A stretch of 64,000 bases of DNA, taken from Lacrimispora saccharolytica. Lineage in GTDB: Bacteria > Bacillota > Clostridia > Lachnospirales > Lachnospiraceae. Position numbers and translations under genes: made by a program. The notes beneath the pieces are model-generated. The model saw nothing but the letters and a program-made list of their open reading frames with translations, was not told the origin of the DNA and made no database searches. The stretch spans positions 124,001 to 188,000 of the forward strand of contig JACJJN010000001.1 of the NCBI GenBank assembly GCA_016899975.1, given 5' to 3'. The number at the start of each line of letters is the position of its first letter. Within the stretch, counting starts at the first letter, position 1. This document shows, piece after piece, positions 18,557 through 27,398 of this stretch.

Positions 18557-21196
18557 TTACCACCGGTTTCTGATCTTGTTCTGCAGACGGTACAGGGTGT
18601 TCAGTGCGTCCATCGGCGTAAGGTTTGTTATATCCAGTTCCCGGATCTCCTCAATGATCGAGTCATCCTGCACCGTATCAAACAGTGACATCTGCTGTAC
18701 ATCCAGCTCATCATAGGTGACGGCAGAAGATTTTCCTTTTCCCGTTCCCGCCAGATCCTTGACTGCCGCTGTGATATCCGCGTCGCTGAGCTGTTCCACC
18801 AGCTCCTTTGCACGCTTCAGGATGGATTCCGGCACTCCTGCCAGCCGGGCAACCTGGATACCGTAACTCTTGTCTGCGCCGCCCTTGACAATCTTTCTCA
18901 GAAAAACGATGTCGTCCCCTTTTTCCTTGACGGCAATACAGTAATTGTGGACGCCAGGCAGCTTGCCTTCCAGTTCCGTCAGCTCGTGGTAATGGGTCGC
19001 AAACAGAGTTTTCGCCCCCAGGAGCTTCGGATTTGCCACATGCTCGATCACCGCCCAGGCAATGGCAAGGCCGTCAAACGTGCTGGTTCCCCTTCCGATC
19101 TCATCCAGGATCAGAAGACTGCTGGAAGTGGCGTTCCGCAGAATATTGGCAACCTCCGTCATCTCCACCATAAACGTACTCTGTCCGCTTGCAAGATCAT
19201 CGGATGCCCCGACTCTGGTAAAGATCCTGTCACAGATTCCGATGTTTGCCTCCTTGGCAGGCACAAAAGACCCGATCTGCGCCATCAGCACGATCAGCGC
19301 CGTCTGGCGCATGTAGGTTGATTTTCCCGCCATATTCGGTCCTGTAATGATGGACACCCGATGTTCCCCATTGTCCAGAAACGTATCATTGGCAATGAAC
19401 ATATCATTGGGGATCATCTGTTCCACCACCGGATGACGGCCGTCTTTGATATCGATCTTTCCTTTCGCGTTCACCTTCGGACGCACATAATGGTTGCGCT
19501 GAGCCACATGGGAGAGGGAGGCGAACACGTCCAGCTTTGCAATGGCACGGGCTGACTTCTGGATTCTGGACACTTCTTTGGCAATCGCGTCCCTGACATT
19601 GCAGTACAGCTCATATTCCAGCGCATACAGCCGGTCTTCCGCCCCGAGGATCATATCTTCCAGTTCCTTCAGCCGCGGGGTGATAAAGCGCTCCGCATTG
19701 GCAAGGGTCTGTTTCCGGGTGTAATAATCCGGCACCTGGTCCTTGAAGCTGTTGGTCACCTCAATATAGTATCCGAATACTTTGTTATACTTGATCTTCA
19801 GTGTGCGGATGCCTGTTTTTTCCCTCTCACTGGCCTCCAGTTCACTGAGCCACTGTTTTCCTTCTTTCTTGGCGTTCCGGTAATTGTCCACAGTCTCATT
19901 GTAACCATCTTTGATGATGCCGCCTTCCTTCATGGCAAAAGGCGGCTCGTCCATGATCGCCGCCTCGATCAGATCATGAAGATCCGACAGATCGTCCAGT
20001 TCTTCATTGATCTCATGGAGCAGCCCCTCCGGAAAAGAGTTCAGCAGCTGCTTCAAAAACGGAAGCATCTCCAGCGAAGTCTTGAAGGCGATCAGATCCC
20101 TTGGATTCGCTGACTGGTAGCTGATCCGGCTGATCAGACGCTCCAGGTCATAGACCGGCTGAAGATATTCCCGGATCTCATCCCGGATCATCGCCTGATC
20201 CCCAAGGGCTTCCACCGCTTCCAGCCGGAGATTGATCTCACCGGCGTCGATCAGCGGCTGCTCCACATAACTTCTCAGAAGCCTCGCTCCCATCGCTGTT
20301 TTCGTCTTATCCAGAACCCACAGCAGAGATCCTCTTTTCTGCTTCTCCCGCAGAGTCTCCACCAGTTCCAGGTTCCGGCGGCTGGAACTGTCGATCAGCA
20401 TAAAACGCTCCGTCACATACGGGGTCAGAGACGTCATATGCGCCATGTCTGATTTCTGTGTCTCATACAGATACTGAAACAGCGCGCCCGCCGCGATCGT
20501 ACCGCTTTCGTAATCCCCGATCCCAAGCCCCTCAATGGCAGAGGTATGGAAATGCTGCATCAGGATCCGGCGGCACAGATCGTCGTCAAAATACCAGTCG
20601 TCCAGCGGATTGATACAGATGCCAAGCCTATCCCGCAGATCCCCGGAATCAATGCCGCAGACGAGAAACGCCTGATTGCAGATGATCTCCGCCGGCATAA
20701 ATTTGTTGACCTCATCCAGGAGCTTTCTCTCTTTGTCCAGCTCCGTCACCATGCATTCTCCCGTGGTAATATCCGCGATGGAAACGCCAAAGGTATCATC
20801 CACGCAGACAATACACATAATGTAATTGTTCTTGGACTCATCCAGACTCTGGGCGCTCAATGTAGTACCCGGCGTCACCACGCGGATGACTTCACGTTTT
20901 ACGATCCCTTTCGCCTGTTTCGGGTCCTCCATCTGCTCACAGATCGCAACTTTGTAGCCTTTCTCCACCAGACGGTTGATATACGTGTCCGCCGCATGGT
21001 AAGGGATCCCGCACATGGGCGCCCGTTCCTCCAGGCCGCAGTCCTTTCCGGTCAGTGTCAGTTCCAGTTCCCTGGACACCAGAACCGCATCATCGAAAAA
21101 CATTTCATAAAAATCACCCAGACGGTAAAATAAAATACAGTCCTTATATTCCTCTTTTGTCGCAACATAGTGCTGCATCATTGGTGATAATGCCAC
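18557..21196 (-). CDS. mutS: DNA mismatch recognition ATPase MutS
   Basis: Full-length MutS of 879 residues. The mismatch-reading motif FYRLGDFYEMF is at about 24-34 (Phe-x-Glu wedge). The ABC-type ATPase has TGPNMAGKSTYMRQ (Walker A) and LLILDEIGRGTSTFDG (Walker B and signature), followed by a C-terminal dimerisation region. Start is GTG directly after the miaB stop, with GGAGGAAAAATAA as ribosome binding site; mutL follows after 95 bases that show no obvious signal. Confidence 0.96.
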   Translation of the reverse strand: MALSPMMQHYVATKEEYKDCILFYRLGDFYEMFFDDAVLVSRELELTLTGKDCGLEERAPMCGIPYHAADTYINRLVEKGYKVAICEQMEDPKQAKGIVKREVIRVVTPGTTLSAQSLDESKNNYIMCIVCVDDTFGVSIADITTGECMVTELDKERKLLDEVNKFMPAEIICNQAFLVCGIDSGDLRDRLGICINPLDDWYFDDDLCRRILMQHFHTSAIEGLGIGDYESGTIAAGALFQYLYETQKSDMAHMTSLTPYVTERFMLIDSSSRRNLELVETLREKQKRGSLLWVLDKTKTAMGARLLRSYVEQPLIDAGEINLRLEAVEALGDQAMIRDEIREYLQPVYDLERLISRISYQSANPRDLIAFKTSLEMLPFLKQLLNSFPEGLLHEINEELDDLSDLHDLIEAAIMDEPPFAMKEGGIIKDGYNETVDNYRNAKKEGKQWLSELEASEREKTGIRTLKIKYNKVFGYYIEVTNSFKDQVPDYYTRKQTLANAERFITPRLKELEDMILGAEDRLYALEYELYCNVRDAIAKEVSRIQKSARAIAKLDVFASLSHVAQRNHYVRPKVNAKGKIDIKDGRHPVVEQMIPNDMFIANDTFLDNGEHRVSIITGPNMAGKSTYMRQTALIVLMAQIGSFVPAKEANIGICDRIFTRVGASDDLASGQSTFMVEMTEVANILRNATSSSLLILDEIGRGTSTFDGLAIAWAVIEHVANPKLLGAKTLFATHYHELTELEGKLPGVHNYCIAVKEKGDDIVFLRKIVKGGADKSYGIQVARLAGVPESILKRAKELVEQLSDADITAAVKDLAGTGKGKSSAVTYDELDVQQMSLFDTVQDDSIIEEIRELDITNLTPMDALNTLYRLQNKIRNRW

Positions 21197-22654
21197 TTAT
21201 TTTTCCTCCGTAACCAGGCTTCCCATATAATAGAAGCCTTTGCTTTCCTCCAGATATACCTTCTGCAGCGTTCCGATCATGGACGCGTCCCCCGGAAAAT
21301 GCACAAGGGTGTTGTTGCTCAGCCGTCCGCTGACCAGGGAAGGATCATGTTCATTGATTTCTTCCACCAGAACCTCCTGCACCGTATGCTCGTCCCTGCG
21401 GCAGACTTCTCTGGCAATCTGCTGCACCTCCGCCAGCAGCTGGTCGAAATGGCGCTGCACTTCCTCGTGGGGAATCTGGTTCTCCAGTGCTGCGGCGGGA
21501 GTCCCGCTTCTCCTGGAATACTGGAAAGTAAACGCACTGTCATAACGGACACGGCGCACCACGTCCAGCGTCTCCTGGAAATCTTCCTCCGTCTCTCCCG
21601 GAAATCCTACGATAATATCCGTCGTCAGAGAAATATCCGGCACCGCCTTGCGGATCCGGTCCACCAGCTCCAGATACTGTTCCTTCGTATAACGGCGGTT
21701 CATCAGCTTCAGGATCCGGCTGCTGCCCGACTGCAGAGGCAGATGAAGATGGCGGCAGATCTTCGGTTCCTCCGCCATCACCTGAATCAATTCGTCGGAC
21801 AAATCCTTCGGATGGGAGGTCATAAAACGGATCCGCTTCAATCCTTCCACTTTGGCGACCTCCCGGAGAAGCTGCGCAAAGGTCATCGGATGCTCCAGAT
21901 TTTTTCCGTAAGAATTGACATTCTGTCCCAGCAGCATGACTTCCACCACGCCGTCCGCCACCAGACGCTTCACCTCCGCAAGGATCTCTTCCGGCTTCCG
22001 GCTCCGCTCCCGTCCCCGGACGTACGGAACGATACAGTAGCTGCAGAAATTGTTGCAGCCAAACATAATATTGACGCCGGACTTAAAGGAATACTTCCGG
22101 TCCACCGGAAGATTCTCAACAATCTTGTCCGTATCTTCCCAGATCTCCACAATTCTGTTTTCCCCGCTGAGGATCTCTTCCAGATACTCCGCGAACTTAA
22201 AAATATTGTGGGTTCCGAAAATCAGATCCACAAAGGGATAGCTTTTTTTCAGTTTTTCCACCACATGAGGCTCCTGCATCATGCAGCCGCACAGGGCAAT
22301 CTTCATCCCCGGGTGATTCTTCTTCCTCTTTCCAAGCTGTCCCAGCCGCCCATAAACCTTCAGATTCGCGTTTTCCCGCACGGTACAGGTATTATAGATG
22401 ACGAAATCGGCATCCTCACTGTCACTCTTCTGATAGCCGACCGCCTCAAGGATCCCTTCCAGCTTTTCGGAGTCACGGGCATTCATCTGACAGCCGAAAG
22501 TCGTCGTACAAGCTGTCAGGGGACGTCCGAGTTTTTCACTCTGGCGCCGCACAAGTTCCCTTGCGATTGCCATAAAGTAATACTGGCGCTCTGGTTCCTG
22601 CTCCGGCGCAGGACCGGAAAGATCTATCTGATCGAAGTCGATGTTTTCGTACAT
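21197..22654 (-). CDS. miaB: tRNA-2-methylthio-N6-dimethylallyladenosine synthase MiaB
   Basis: Radical SAM methylthiotransferase of 485 residues that adds the 2-methylthio group to i6A37. N-terminal UPF0004 domain with TFGCQMNARDSE (first cluster Cys), radical SAM CxxxCxxC as GCNNFCSYCIVPYVRGRERS near residues 200-215, and a C-terminal TRAM domain ending the protein. Start at 22654 is preceded by GAGGAGAACAGA; the longer GTG start at 22669 would overlap that site. First gene of the miaB-mutS-mutL-miaA unit, with promoter at 22734-22762. Confidence 0.95.
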   Translation of the reverse strand: MYENIDFDQIDLSGPAPEQEPERQYYFMAIARELVRRQSEKLGRPLTACTTTFGCQMNARDSEKLEGILEAVGYQKSDSEDADFVIYNTCTVRENANLKVYGRLGQLGKRKKNHPGMKIALCGCMMQEPHVVEKLKKSYPFVDLIFGTHNIFKFAEYLEEILSGENRIVEIWEDTDKIVENLPVDRKYSFKSGVNIMFGCNNFCSYCIVPYVRGRERSRKPEEILAEVKRLVADGVVEVMLLGQNVNSYGKNLEHPMTFAQLLREVAKVEGLKRIRFMTSHPKDLSDELIQVMAEEPKICRHLHLPLQSGSSRILKLMNRRYTKEQYLELVDRIRKAVPDISLTTDIIVGFPGETEEDFQETLDVVRRVRYDSAFTFQYSRRSGTPAAALENQIPHEEVQRHFDQLLAEVQQIAREVCRRDEHTVQEVLVEEINEHDPSLVSGRLSNNTLVHFPGDASMIGTLQKVYLEESKGFYYMGSLVTEEK

Positions 22655-22733
22655 TTCTGTTCTCCTCACTGTTCATTATCAACGTTCCGCTGCCGGTGCC
22701 CCATAAACAGCGAAACTTATCCCATGTTAATGA

Positions 22734-22762
22734 ATTTTACAATATCAACTTCAAAAAGTCAA
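22734..22762 (-). promoter_or_regulatory. promoter for miaB-mutS-mutL-miaA
   Basis: TTGACT (22757-22762), 17-base spacer, TAAAAT (22734-22739) on the minus strand. The transcript would have a leader of about 75 bases before the miaB ATG. Confidence 0.7.
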
Positions 22763-22790
22763 CGTTCTTGCAAATGTGAAGCAGCAGTTT

Positions 22791-22926
22791 CGTAACAGTT
22801 CAGCCCAGGTCTGCGCACATGCTGCGCAGACCGTAAGAACGTGATTCAGGATTGCAAAATCCCATCGCCGAAGGCGATTTTAAATGGATTTTGCATGTAA
22901 CGGTTCAGCAAGGCTGAACTGTTACG
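22791..22926 (+). repeat. 136-base compound palindromic element
   Basis: Bounded by perfect 15-base inverted arms CGTAACAGTTCAGCC (22791-22805) and its complement (22912-22926). Inside: a 10-pair hairpin GGTCTGCGCA/TGCGCAGACC (22808-22832), a second hairpin TGCAAAATCC/GGATTTTGCA (22853-22895) with nested ATCGCC/GGCGAT, and a middle arm GTAACGGTTCAGC (22897-22909) that can pair with the right arm instead of the left one. It lies in the 384-base gap between the divergent miaB and cytidylate-kinase-like genes. No ORF is evident within it. Confidence 0.75.
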
Positions 22927-22967
22927 CAGTTTCACTCTCAGCTGCAAAAAAAGCCGAAATCTCCTGG

Positions 22968-22996
22968 AAGACAAACCGCCGAAGAAGTGTTATAAT
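22968..22996 (+). promoter_or_regulatory. promoter for the cytidylate-kinase-like gene
   Basis: AAGACA (22968-22973, weak -35), 17-base spacer, perfect TATAAT (22991-22996). The ATG at 23039 follows AAAGGAGGAGGAGTTCGA. Confidence 0.55.
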
Positions 22997-23038
22997 AGAC
23001 CTATCCTACATTTTGTCTACAAAGGAGGAGGAGTTCGA

Positions 23039-23524
23039 ATGAAGTTAGTAATCACCATGAGCCGCCGTTTTGGAACCGGGGCAAGCATCATAGCAGCAGA
23101 ACTTTCCGAACGGCTGGGTATCCCGGTTTACGACAAAGCTTATATTGAAGAGCATGTGAATGATCATATGTTTGAGAGTGAGGCGGAGGCCATCCGGAAA
23201 CTTGCCGAACAGCCCTGTATCATCCTCGGCAGATGCGCATCGGACATCCTGAAGGATCGCCGAAATGTGCTGAACATCTTCGTATGTGCAGATAAGGAAG
23301 ACCGAATCCGCCGGATTATGGGAAAAGAGAATTTAAGCTATGAAGAAGCAAAAGAAAAAGTCGACCAGACAGATAAAGAGAGGGCTTCCTACTATTTCAA
23401 ACATACAGGAAAGACATGGGGTGACGTCAACGATTACCATATGATCCTGAACACATCACAGCTCGGTGTGGAAAACTGCGCGGATATCCTGATGCGTTAT
23501 CTGGAAAGAGCCGATTACATCTGA
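23039..23524 (+). CDS. cytidylate kinase-like protein
   Basis: Protein of 161 residues starting MKLVITMSRRFGTGAS, matching the (G/S)R-x-FG-x-G start of the cytidylate-kinase-like family where this replaces a standard P-loop. IILGRCASDIL (about 61-71) and the arginine-rich lid VCADKEDRIRRIMG follow. It is shorter than the usual 190-220 residues of the family, so it may be a compact variant. Real substrate unknown; it should not be equated with the essential Cmk. It stands alone on the plus strand, with its own promoter and terminator. Confidence 0.8.
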   Translation: MKLVITMSRRFGTGASIIAAELSERLGIPVYDKAYIEEHVNDHMFESEAEAIRKLAEQPCIILGRCASDILKDRRNVLNIFVCADKEDRIRRIMGKENLSYEEAKEKVDQTDKERASYYFKHTGKTWGDVNDYHMILNTSQLGVENCADILMRYLERADYI

Positions 23525-23560
23525 TCGGATGTCCAGACGAAACCCTGTACCGGAATACGG

Positions 23561-23618
23561 ACCGCTGTACGAAAACTTTCGGGAACTGATATGCCCGATA
23601 TTTCGCACAGCGGTTTTT
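23561..23618 (+). terminator. terminator after the cytidylate-kinase-like gene
   Basis: ACCGCTGT (23561-23568) pairs with ACAGCGGT (23607-23614), extended by ACGAAA/TTTCGC-type pairs, and is followed by TTTTTCG. It lies 37 bases after the stop. Confidence 0.65.
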
Positions 23619-23645
23619 CGCCTTAAAACACGTTTGAAGCAGCCG

Positions 23646-24084
23646 TCATTCCGATAAAAGGCGAAGATAATGATTGGCTTCCCTCAGCACATGATCCGCC
23701 AGAAGCGGAAGGATAATGGAACGTATCTCACACTCTGTGATTCCCTTTGCTCCTGCCGCTTTAAAATCCCGATACTGTTCTGTGGTTTCCATGGTTTTCC
23801 TGGTAAGTCCTTCCATCGCCCGGCAGTCCTGCTTTTTCGCTTCCTCCAGCAGCCGGCAGTAATCTTTCGCAAATCCATCCGCCGTATCGATCAGTTCACA
23901 TTCCGTCGGTGCTCTTTACCACGATCTCCAAAAGCTCTTCAAATTCTCCCCGGAACCGGTCGGCTTCCTGCCGAAATGCTTCTTCCTTTTCCGGAAATCC
24001 AGCCAGAAGAAAGAACGCGTGCTCTTTCATGATCCTTCCGAAAAACAAATGCGTCTCCAGCGACACTGTTACATAATTTTTCAT
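23646..24084 (-). pseudogene. DUF2935-family gene broken by a frameshift
   Basis: Two overlapping reading frames together make one DUF2935-like helical protein of about 145 residues. The first frame starts at 24084 (MKNYVTVSLETHLFFGRIMK, typical N-terminus with conserved HLFFxRIMKEH) and stops at 23896 after VVKSTDGM. The second, shifted frame carries on from about 23903 with ECELIDTADGFAKDYCRLLE and ends at 23646 with LADHVLREANHYLRLLSE, the conserved His/Asn-rich end of the domain. A single-base change near 23900 accounts for the split. There is a modest ribosome binding site (GCAGGAAA). Either a recent loss-of-function mutation or a sequencing error. Confidence 0.75.
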
Positions 24085-24142
24085 TTTCCTGCATATCCTT
24101 TTGTAATTTTTTATATAATATGCAGAGCGTTTCTTTTCCGCG

Positions 24143-24190
24143 CAAAAACCGGCTGTATGACAGGCGCCTCTGCGCAGTCATACAGCCGGT
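24143..24190 (-). terminator. strong terminator after proA
   Basis: Perfect 14-pair stem ACCGGCTGTATGAC (24148-24161) and GTCATACAGCCGGT (24177-24190), followed on the minus strand by TTTTTGCG. About 60 bases after the proA stop. Confidence 0.85.
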
Positions 24191-24216
24191 CTTATGCAGC
24201 TTCCACTGATTTTTTG

Positions 24217-24242
24217 TAACCATTCATCCGGCGGAACAGTTA
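24217..24242 (+). repeat. palindromic module, copy 2 (3' of proA)
   Basis: TAACCATTC, loop ATCCGGCG, GAACAGTTA; 26 bases with imperfect arms. It ends 8 bases before the proA stop codon boundary (24250) and lies between the stop and the terminator. Confidence 0.55.
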
Positions 24243-24249
24243 CGATTTT

Positions 24250-25497
24250 TCAGTTCCGTATCTGCCCGTTTCCATAAATGATATATTTTGTCGTCGTGAG
24301 CGCCAACAGCCCCATGGGGCCACGCGCATGCAGCTTCTGAGTGCTGATTCCGATCTCCGCGCCGTATCCGAATTCATATCCGTCGGTAAAACGGGTGGAT
24401 GCGTTTACATACACCGCAGCGGCATCGATCTCTTCCAGAAAACGCTGGGCATTGGCATAGTTTTCTGTGATGATCGCCTCAGAATGTTTCGTATTATAGC
24501 GGTTGATATGTGCGATGGCCTCGCTGATATCGGACACCGTCTTAACTGACAGGATATAGTCCAGATACTCTTTTCCCCAGTCCTCTTCCGTTGCCGGAAC
24601 TGCTCCTTCCATCAGCGGCAGCGCCTGTTCATCCGCACGTATCTCCACATGCTTTTCTTTCAGCGCGCGTGCCAGCCCCGGAAGTAGCCGGTCCTTGACC
24701 TTTTCATGGATCACCAGGGATTCACAGGCATTGCAGACACCGACTCTCTGGGTTTTTGCGTTCAGAATAATGTCCGTAGCCATCTGAAGATCCGCGGACT
24801 CATCCACATAGATGTGACAGTTTCCTGTACCTGTCTCAATCACCGGGATCGTACTGTTTTCCACCACGGTCCGGATCAGACCTGCGCCGCCCCGCGGGAT
24901 CAGGACATCCACATAACGGTTCATTTTCATAAACGCCTGCGTGGTCTCCCGGGAAGTATCCCCGATCAACGTCAGCGCAGACTTTGGAAGCCCCTCTTCC
25001 TCCAGGCTCGTCTGAAGCGCCTCAACGATCGCCTGATTGGAATGGATCGCGTCGCTGCCGCCTTTCAGAATCACTACATTTCCCGTTTTGAAGCAAAGGC
25101 CAAACGCGTCTGCCGTGACATTCGGCCGCGCTTCGTAAATGATTCCCACCACGCCGAGAGGCACACGCTTCTGTCCGATCAGCAGTCCATTGGGACGTTT
25201 TTTCATCCCTGTCACTTCTCCGACCGGATCCTCCAGTTTCTCCAGCGCCTCCAGTCCCTGTGCCATGCTTTCCACCCGGTCCTGTGTCAGGTACAGACGG
25301 TCCAGCAGACCTTCCGACATTCCCTTGGCACGTCCGTTTTCCATGTCCAGTGCATTGGCACTGAGAATTTTCTCAGAATATTTTCTCAGATTGTCTGCTG
25401 CTTTATGTAAGACTCTGTTTTTCTCTTCCGTGGACAGAACACGGATCACCGGCTCTGCTTCCCGGGCGCGTCTTCCTGTTTCTTCCAGTGTCATCAT
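24250..25497 (-). CDS. proA: glutamate-5-semialdehyde dehydrogenase (gamma-glutamyl phosphate reductase)
   Basis: NADPH-dependent reduction of gamma-glutamyl phosphate to glutamate semialdehyde, second step of proline synthesis. 415 residues, normal length. The catalytic Cys lies in [16 protein letters not shown] (about residues 251-266). [12 protein letters not shown] and [15 protein letters not shown] are further family motifs. The start has GAGAGGAGG upstream; a second ATG follows at once, so the N-terminus may be one residue shorter. Its partner proB is not adjacent: the upstream gene is a folate enzyme. Confidence 0.94.
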   Translation of the reverse strand: MMTLEETGRRAREAEPVIRVLSTEEKNRVLHKAADNLRKYSEKILSANALDMENGRAKGMSEGLLDRLYLTQDRVESMAQGLEALEKLEDPVGEVTGMKKRPNGLLIGQKRVPLGVVGIIYEARPNVTADAFGLCFKTGNVVILKGGSDAIHSNQAIVEALQTSLEEEGLPKSALTLIGDTSRETTQAFMKMNRYVDVLIPRGGAGLIRTVVENSTIPVIETGTGNCHIYVDESADLQMATDIILNAKTQRVGVCNACESLVIHEKVKDRLLPGLARALKEKHVEIRADEQALPLMEGAVPATEEDWGKEYLDYILSVKTVSDISEAIAHINRYNTKHSEAIITENYANAQRFLEEIDAAAVYVNASTRFTDGYEFGYGAEIGISTQKLHARGPMGLLALTTTKYIIYGNGQIRN

Positions 25498-25525
25498 GGG
25501 CGGCCTCCTCTCTCATCCCTCTTGC

Positions 25526-26074
25526 TCAGCGGTAAACCTTTGTCTCCGTAACCAGTACCGTCGGGCAGATATCCAGCTCCTCATGAGGAATTTCCGGAAA
25601 TACCTGCAGGTCATAGGCGACCGCCGCGGAACGCAGCTTCGGATGTTTTGCCAGATACTTGTCATAATAACCGCGTCCATAACCGATGCGGTGGCGGGTC
25701 ACATCAAAAGCCACGCCCGGCACCAGAATAAACGCTTCCTCGTCACGGGCAATGTCGCCATAGGTAGGCTCAGCCACGCCGTAATACCCCGGTTCCAGCT
25801 GTGCAAAGGAGGTGAGCCAGTAAAATTCCATCTCATCTCCCTGCACCTTCGGAACCGCAACGGTTTTTCCCAGGGCCCACGCCTTTTTGATGAATTCCCT
25901 TGTCATGACTTCTTTTTTAATATCCATATACACATAAATATGCTTTGATTCCTGAAACTCCGGCAGCTTCAGCAGATTCTCACAGATTGCAGAACTTTTC
26001 TTCTTCATTTCTTCCAGAGTCAGTGTTTTTCTTCTCGATAATGCCGTTTTTCTAATGCTTTCTTTGCTTTCCAT
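25526..26074 (-). CDS. 5-formyltetrahydrofolate cyclo-ligase
   Basis: MTHFS-family enzyme of 182 residues that uses ATP to convert 5-formyl-THF to 5,10-methenyl-THF. N-terminal basic ATP-contact region (SIRKTALSRRKTL), IYVYMDIKKEVMT, and the diagnostic RIGYGRGYYDKYL near residue 137. Start at 26074 is preceded by GGAGAGAAGT; the longer frame to 26122 lies within the preceding DUF896 gene. It overlaps that gene by 23 bases and precedes proA by 28 bases. Confidence 0.9.
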   Translation of the reverse strand: MESKESIRKTALSRRKTLTLEEMKKKSSAICENLLKLPEFQESKHIYVYMDIKKEVMTREFIKKAWALGKTVAVPKVQGDEMEFYWLTSFAQLEPGYYGVAEPTYGDIARDEEAFILVPGVAFDVTRHRIGYGRGYYDKYLAKHPKLRSAAVAYDLQVFPEIPHEELDICPTVLVTETKVYR

Positions 26075-26264
26075 ACTTCTCTCCAAGATTTGTAATTGTT
26101 CCGTCTTTTTCCTGAACATCAATGTTGTCCAGCTGTGTTCGGAGATTCATTTTTACTGCTGCGATATATTCCTGTCTGAGCTTTTGCTGTTCGGCTTTTT
26201 CCTCCGGTGTCAGTCCTTCCGCCCGGGATTTCCGTGCCAGCTCATTAATTCTCTCTATATTCAT
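26052..26264 (-). CDS. DUF896 (YnzC/UPF0291) family protein
   Basis: Small cytoplasmic protein of 70 residues. It begins MNIERINELARKSRAEGLTP, followed by EEKAEQQKLRQEYI, which is the hallmark two-helix DUF896 sequence. Known homologues include B. subtilis YnzC, linked to the SOS regulon there; function unknown. GGAGTACTACTG precedes the ATG. It has a promoter at 26343-26371 and runs into the cyclo-ligase gene. Confidence 0.9.
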   Translation of the reverse strand: MNIERINELARKSRAEGLTPEEKAEQQKLRQEYIAAVKMNLRTQLDNIDVQEKDGTITNLGEKYGKQRKH

Positions 26265-26342
26265 CAGTAGTACTCCTTTTTTCTTGATTTAGTATAGCAT
26301 TTTGACGGTATCTGATATTTTTTTAACTAATCAGTTCCATAT

Positions 26343-26371
26343 ATTCTACAACAGTTTTTTCTTTTTGTCTA
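26343..26371 (-). promoter_or_regulatory. promoter upstream of the DUF896 gene
   Basis: TAGACA (26366-26371), 17-base spacer, TAGAAT (26343-26348) on the minus strand. A second possible -10, TATACT at 26291-26296, is nearer to the gene but has no good -35. Confidence 0.5.
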
Positions 26372-26468
26372 TAGCAAACCCTGTGACTGACCACGCAAAA
26401 ATTGCGATTTCTTCTGTTTTCCCTGTCCCGGAAGGTCTCTTTGAAAAATTCGGATTGCATTTTTCCTG

Positions 26469-26843
26469 TCAACTGGAATAATTTTCAAGAAAGCTGTACA
26501 GCTGTGCCGTACCGGAAATCTCCTTTCCGTTCCGTATTTCCGTCTGCAGTTCATAAGGCAGATCCGAAACCAGGATATCCGTATATTCAAACAATGTCGT
26601 ACCGTCCGCACAGTAAACCACGACCCGGTCATTTTCCGCTTTCAGGATGTATCCCACCGCGCCTTTTGCCTCGGTTTCCAGCGCATAAGAATCCAGTGAA
26701 CCGGCTGTTCCGGACAAAGCAGCCGTCTCCGCGGCTTCCGTCTCCGGACTGCGGGACACGCCAAACTGATAACTGGCATAAAATCCCGCTCCCAAAGCAA
26801 ACAGCAAAAGAAAAAGGCCGCTCCCATAAACAATTTTTTTCAT
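26469..26843 (-). CDS. membrane-anchored protein with BofC C-terminal-like domain
   Basis: Protein of 124 residues: an N-terminal hydrophobic signal-anchor (about 5-24), a variable Ala/Thr/Glu linker, then a domain AVGYILKAENDRVVVYCADG...LFEYTDILVSDLPYELQTEI at about 62-110. This matches the BofC C-terminal domain found in small secreted Firmicute proteins. BofC itself restrains a forespore protease in sporulation, but short homologues like this are uncharacterised. AAAGGAGTGACAGAAGC precedes the ATG. It follows ybeY by 51 bases. Confidence 0.7.
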   Translation of the reverse strand: MKKIVYGSGLFLLLFALGAGFYASYQFGVSRSPETEAAETAALSGTAGSLDSYALETEAKGAVGYILKAENDRVVVYCADGTTLFEYTDILVSDLPYELQTEIRNGKEISGTAQLYSFLENYSS

Positions 26844-26894
26844 GCTTCTGTCACTCCTTTTTGTTTATAGTATTGGCTCTTTTTTTTGCTTTAT

Positions 26895-27398
26895 TCAATC
26901 TCTGGTAATTCCAAGCGCCTGCAGGGCGGCTTCCTGTTTCTGCTCCATCACTGCGGCTTCCTCCGGGCTCATATGGTCATACCCCAGGAGATGCAGCATG
27001 CTGTGGGCGATCAAAAACGCGTATTCCCTCCGCAGGCTGTGACCGTATTCTTCCGCCTGTGTCTCGGCTCTCGGAACCGAGATTACAATATCCCCAAGGA
27101 GCAGTTCCCCGGTATCCGGATTGAAACAGTCGTCTCCCGCTTCCGTCTCGAGAAAATCAAAAGACGCCGGCGCAGGATACTCCGTCATCGGAAAAGAAAG
27201 CACGTCCGTCTCCCGGTCGATGCCGCGGAATTCCCGGTTCATCCGCCGGATATTTTCCGGATCGGTCAGGATCAGTTCCGCCTCCGCTTCGTAAGGGCAC
27301 TGTTCCATATCCAGCACCTGGTCGATCACCTGACGCGCCAGGGCTTCCGGATCAAATCCCAGCTCATAGTTTCCTTCGTTTTCAAATATCAGTGTCAT
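26895..27398 (-). CDS. ybeY: endoribonuclease YbeY (16S rRNA maturation factor)
   Basis: Zinc-dependent endoribonuclease of 167 residues acting in 16S rRNA 3' processing and ribosome quality control. The metal motif HxxxHxxxxxH is present as HSMLHLLGYDH near residues 131-141, and NREFRGIDRETDVLSFP is the other conserved segment. The start overlaps the phoH stop by four bases (ATGA). The phoH-ybeY pairing is widely conserved. Confidence 0.95.
   Translation of the reverse strand: MTLIFENEGNYELGFDPEALARQVIDQVLDMEQCPYEAEAELILTDPENIRRMNREFRGIDRETDVLSFPMTEYPAPASFDFLETEAGDDCFNPDTGELLLGDIVISVPRAETQAEEYGHSLRREYAFLIAHSMLHLLGYDHMSPEEAAVMEQKQEAALQALGITRD

Noticed and set aside
21299-22795. Open frame of 498 codons opposite miaB
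   Set aside because: Antisense to a well supported radical SAM gene; no start signal or family similarity.
22791-22926. CRISPR repeat or tRNA-like gene at the compound element
   Set aside because: Arms occur as inverted, not direct, repeats and no cloverleaf or spacer pattern fits.
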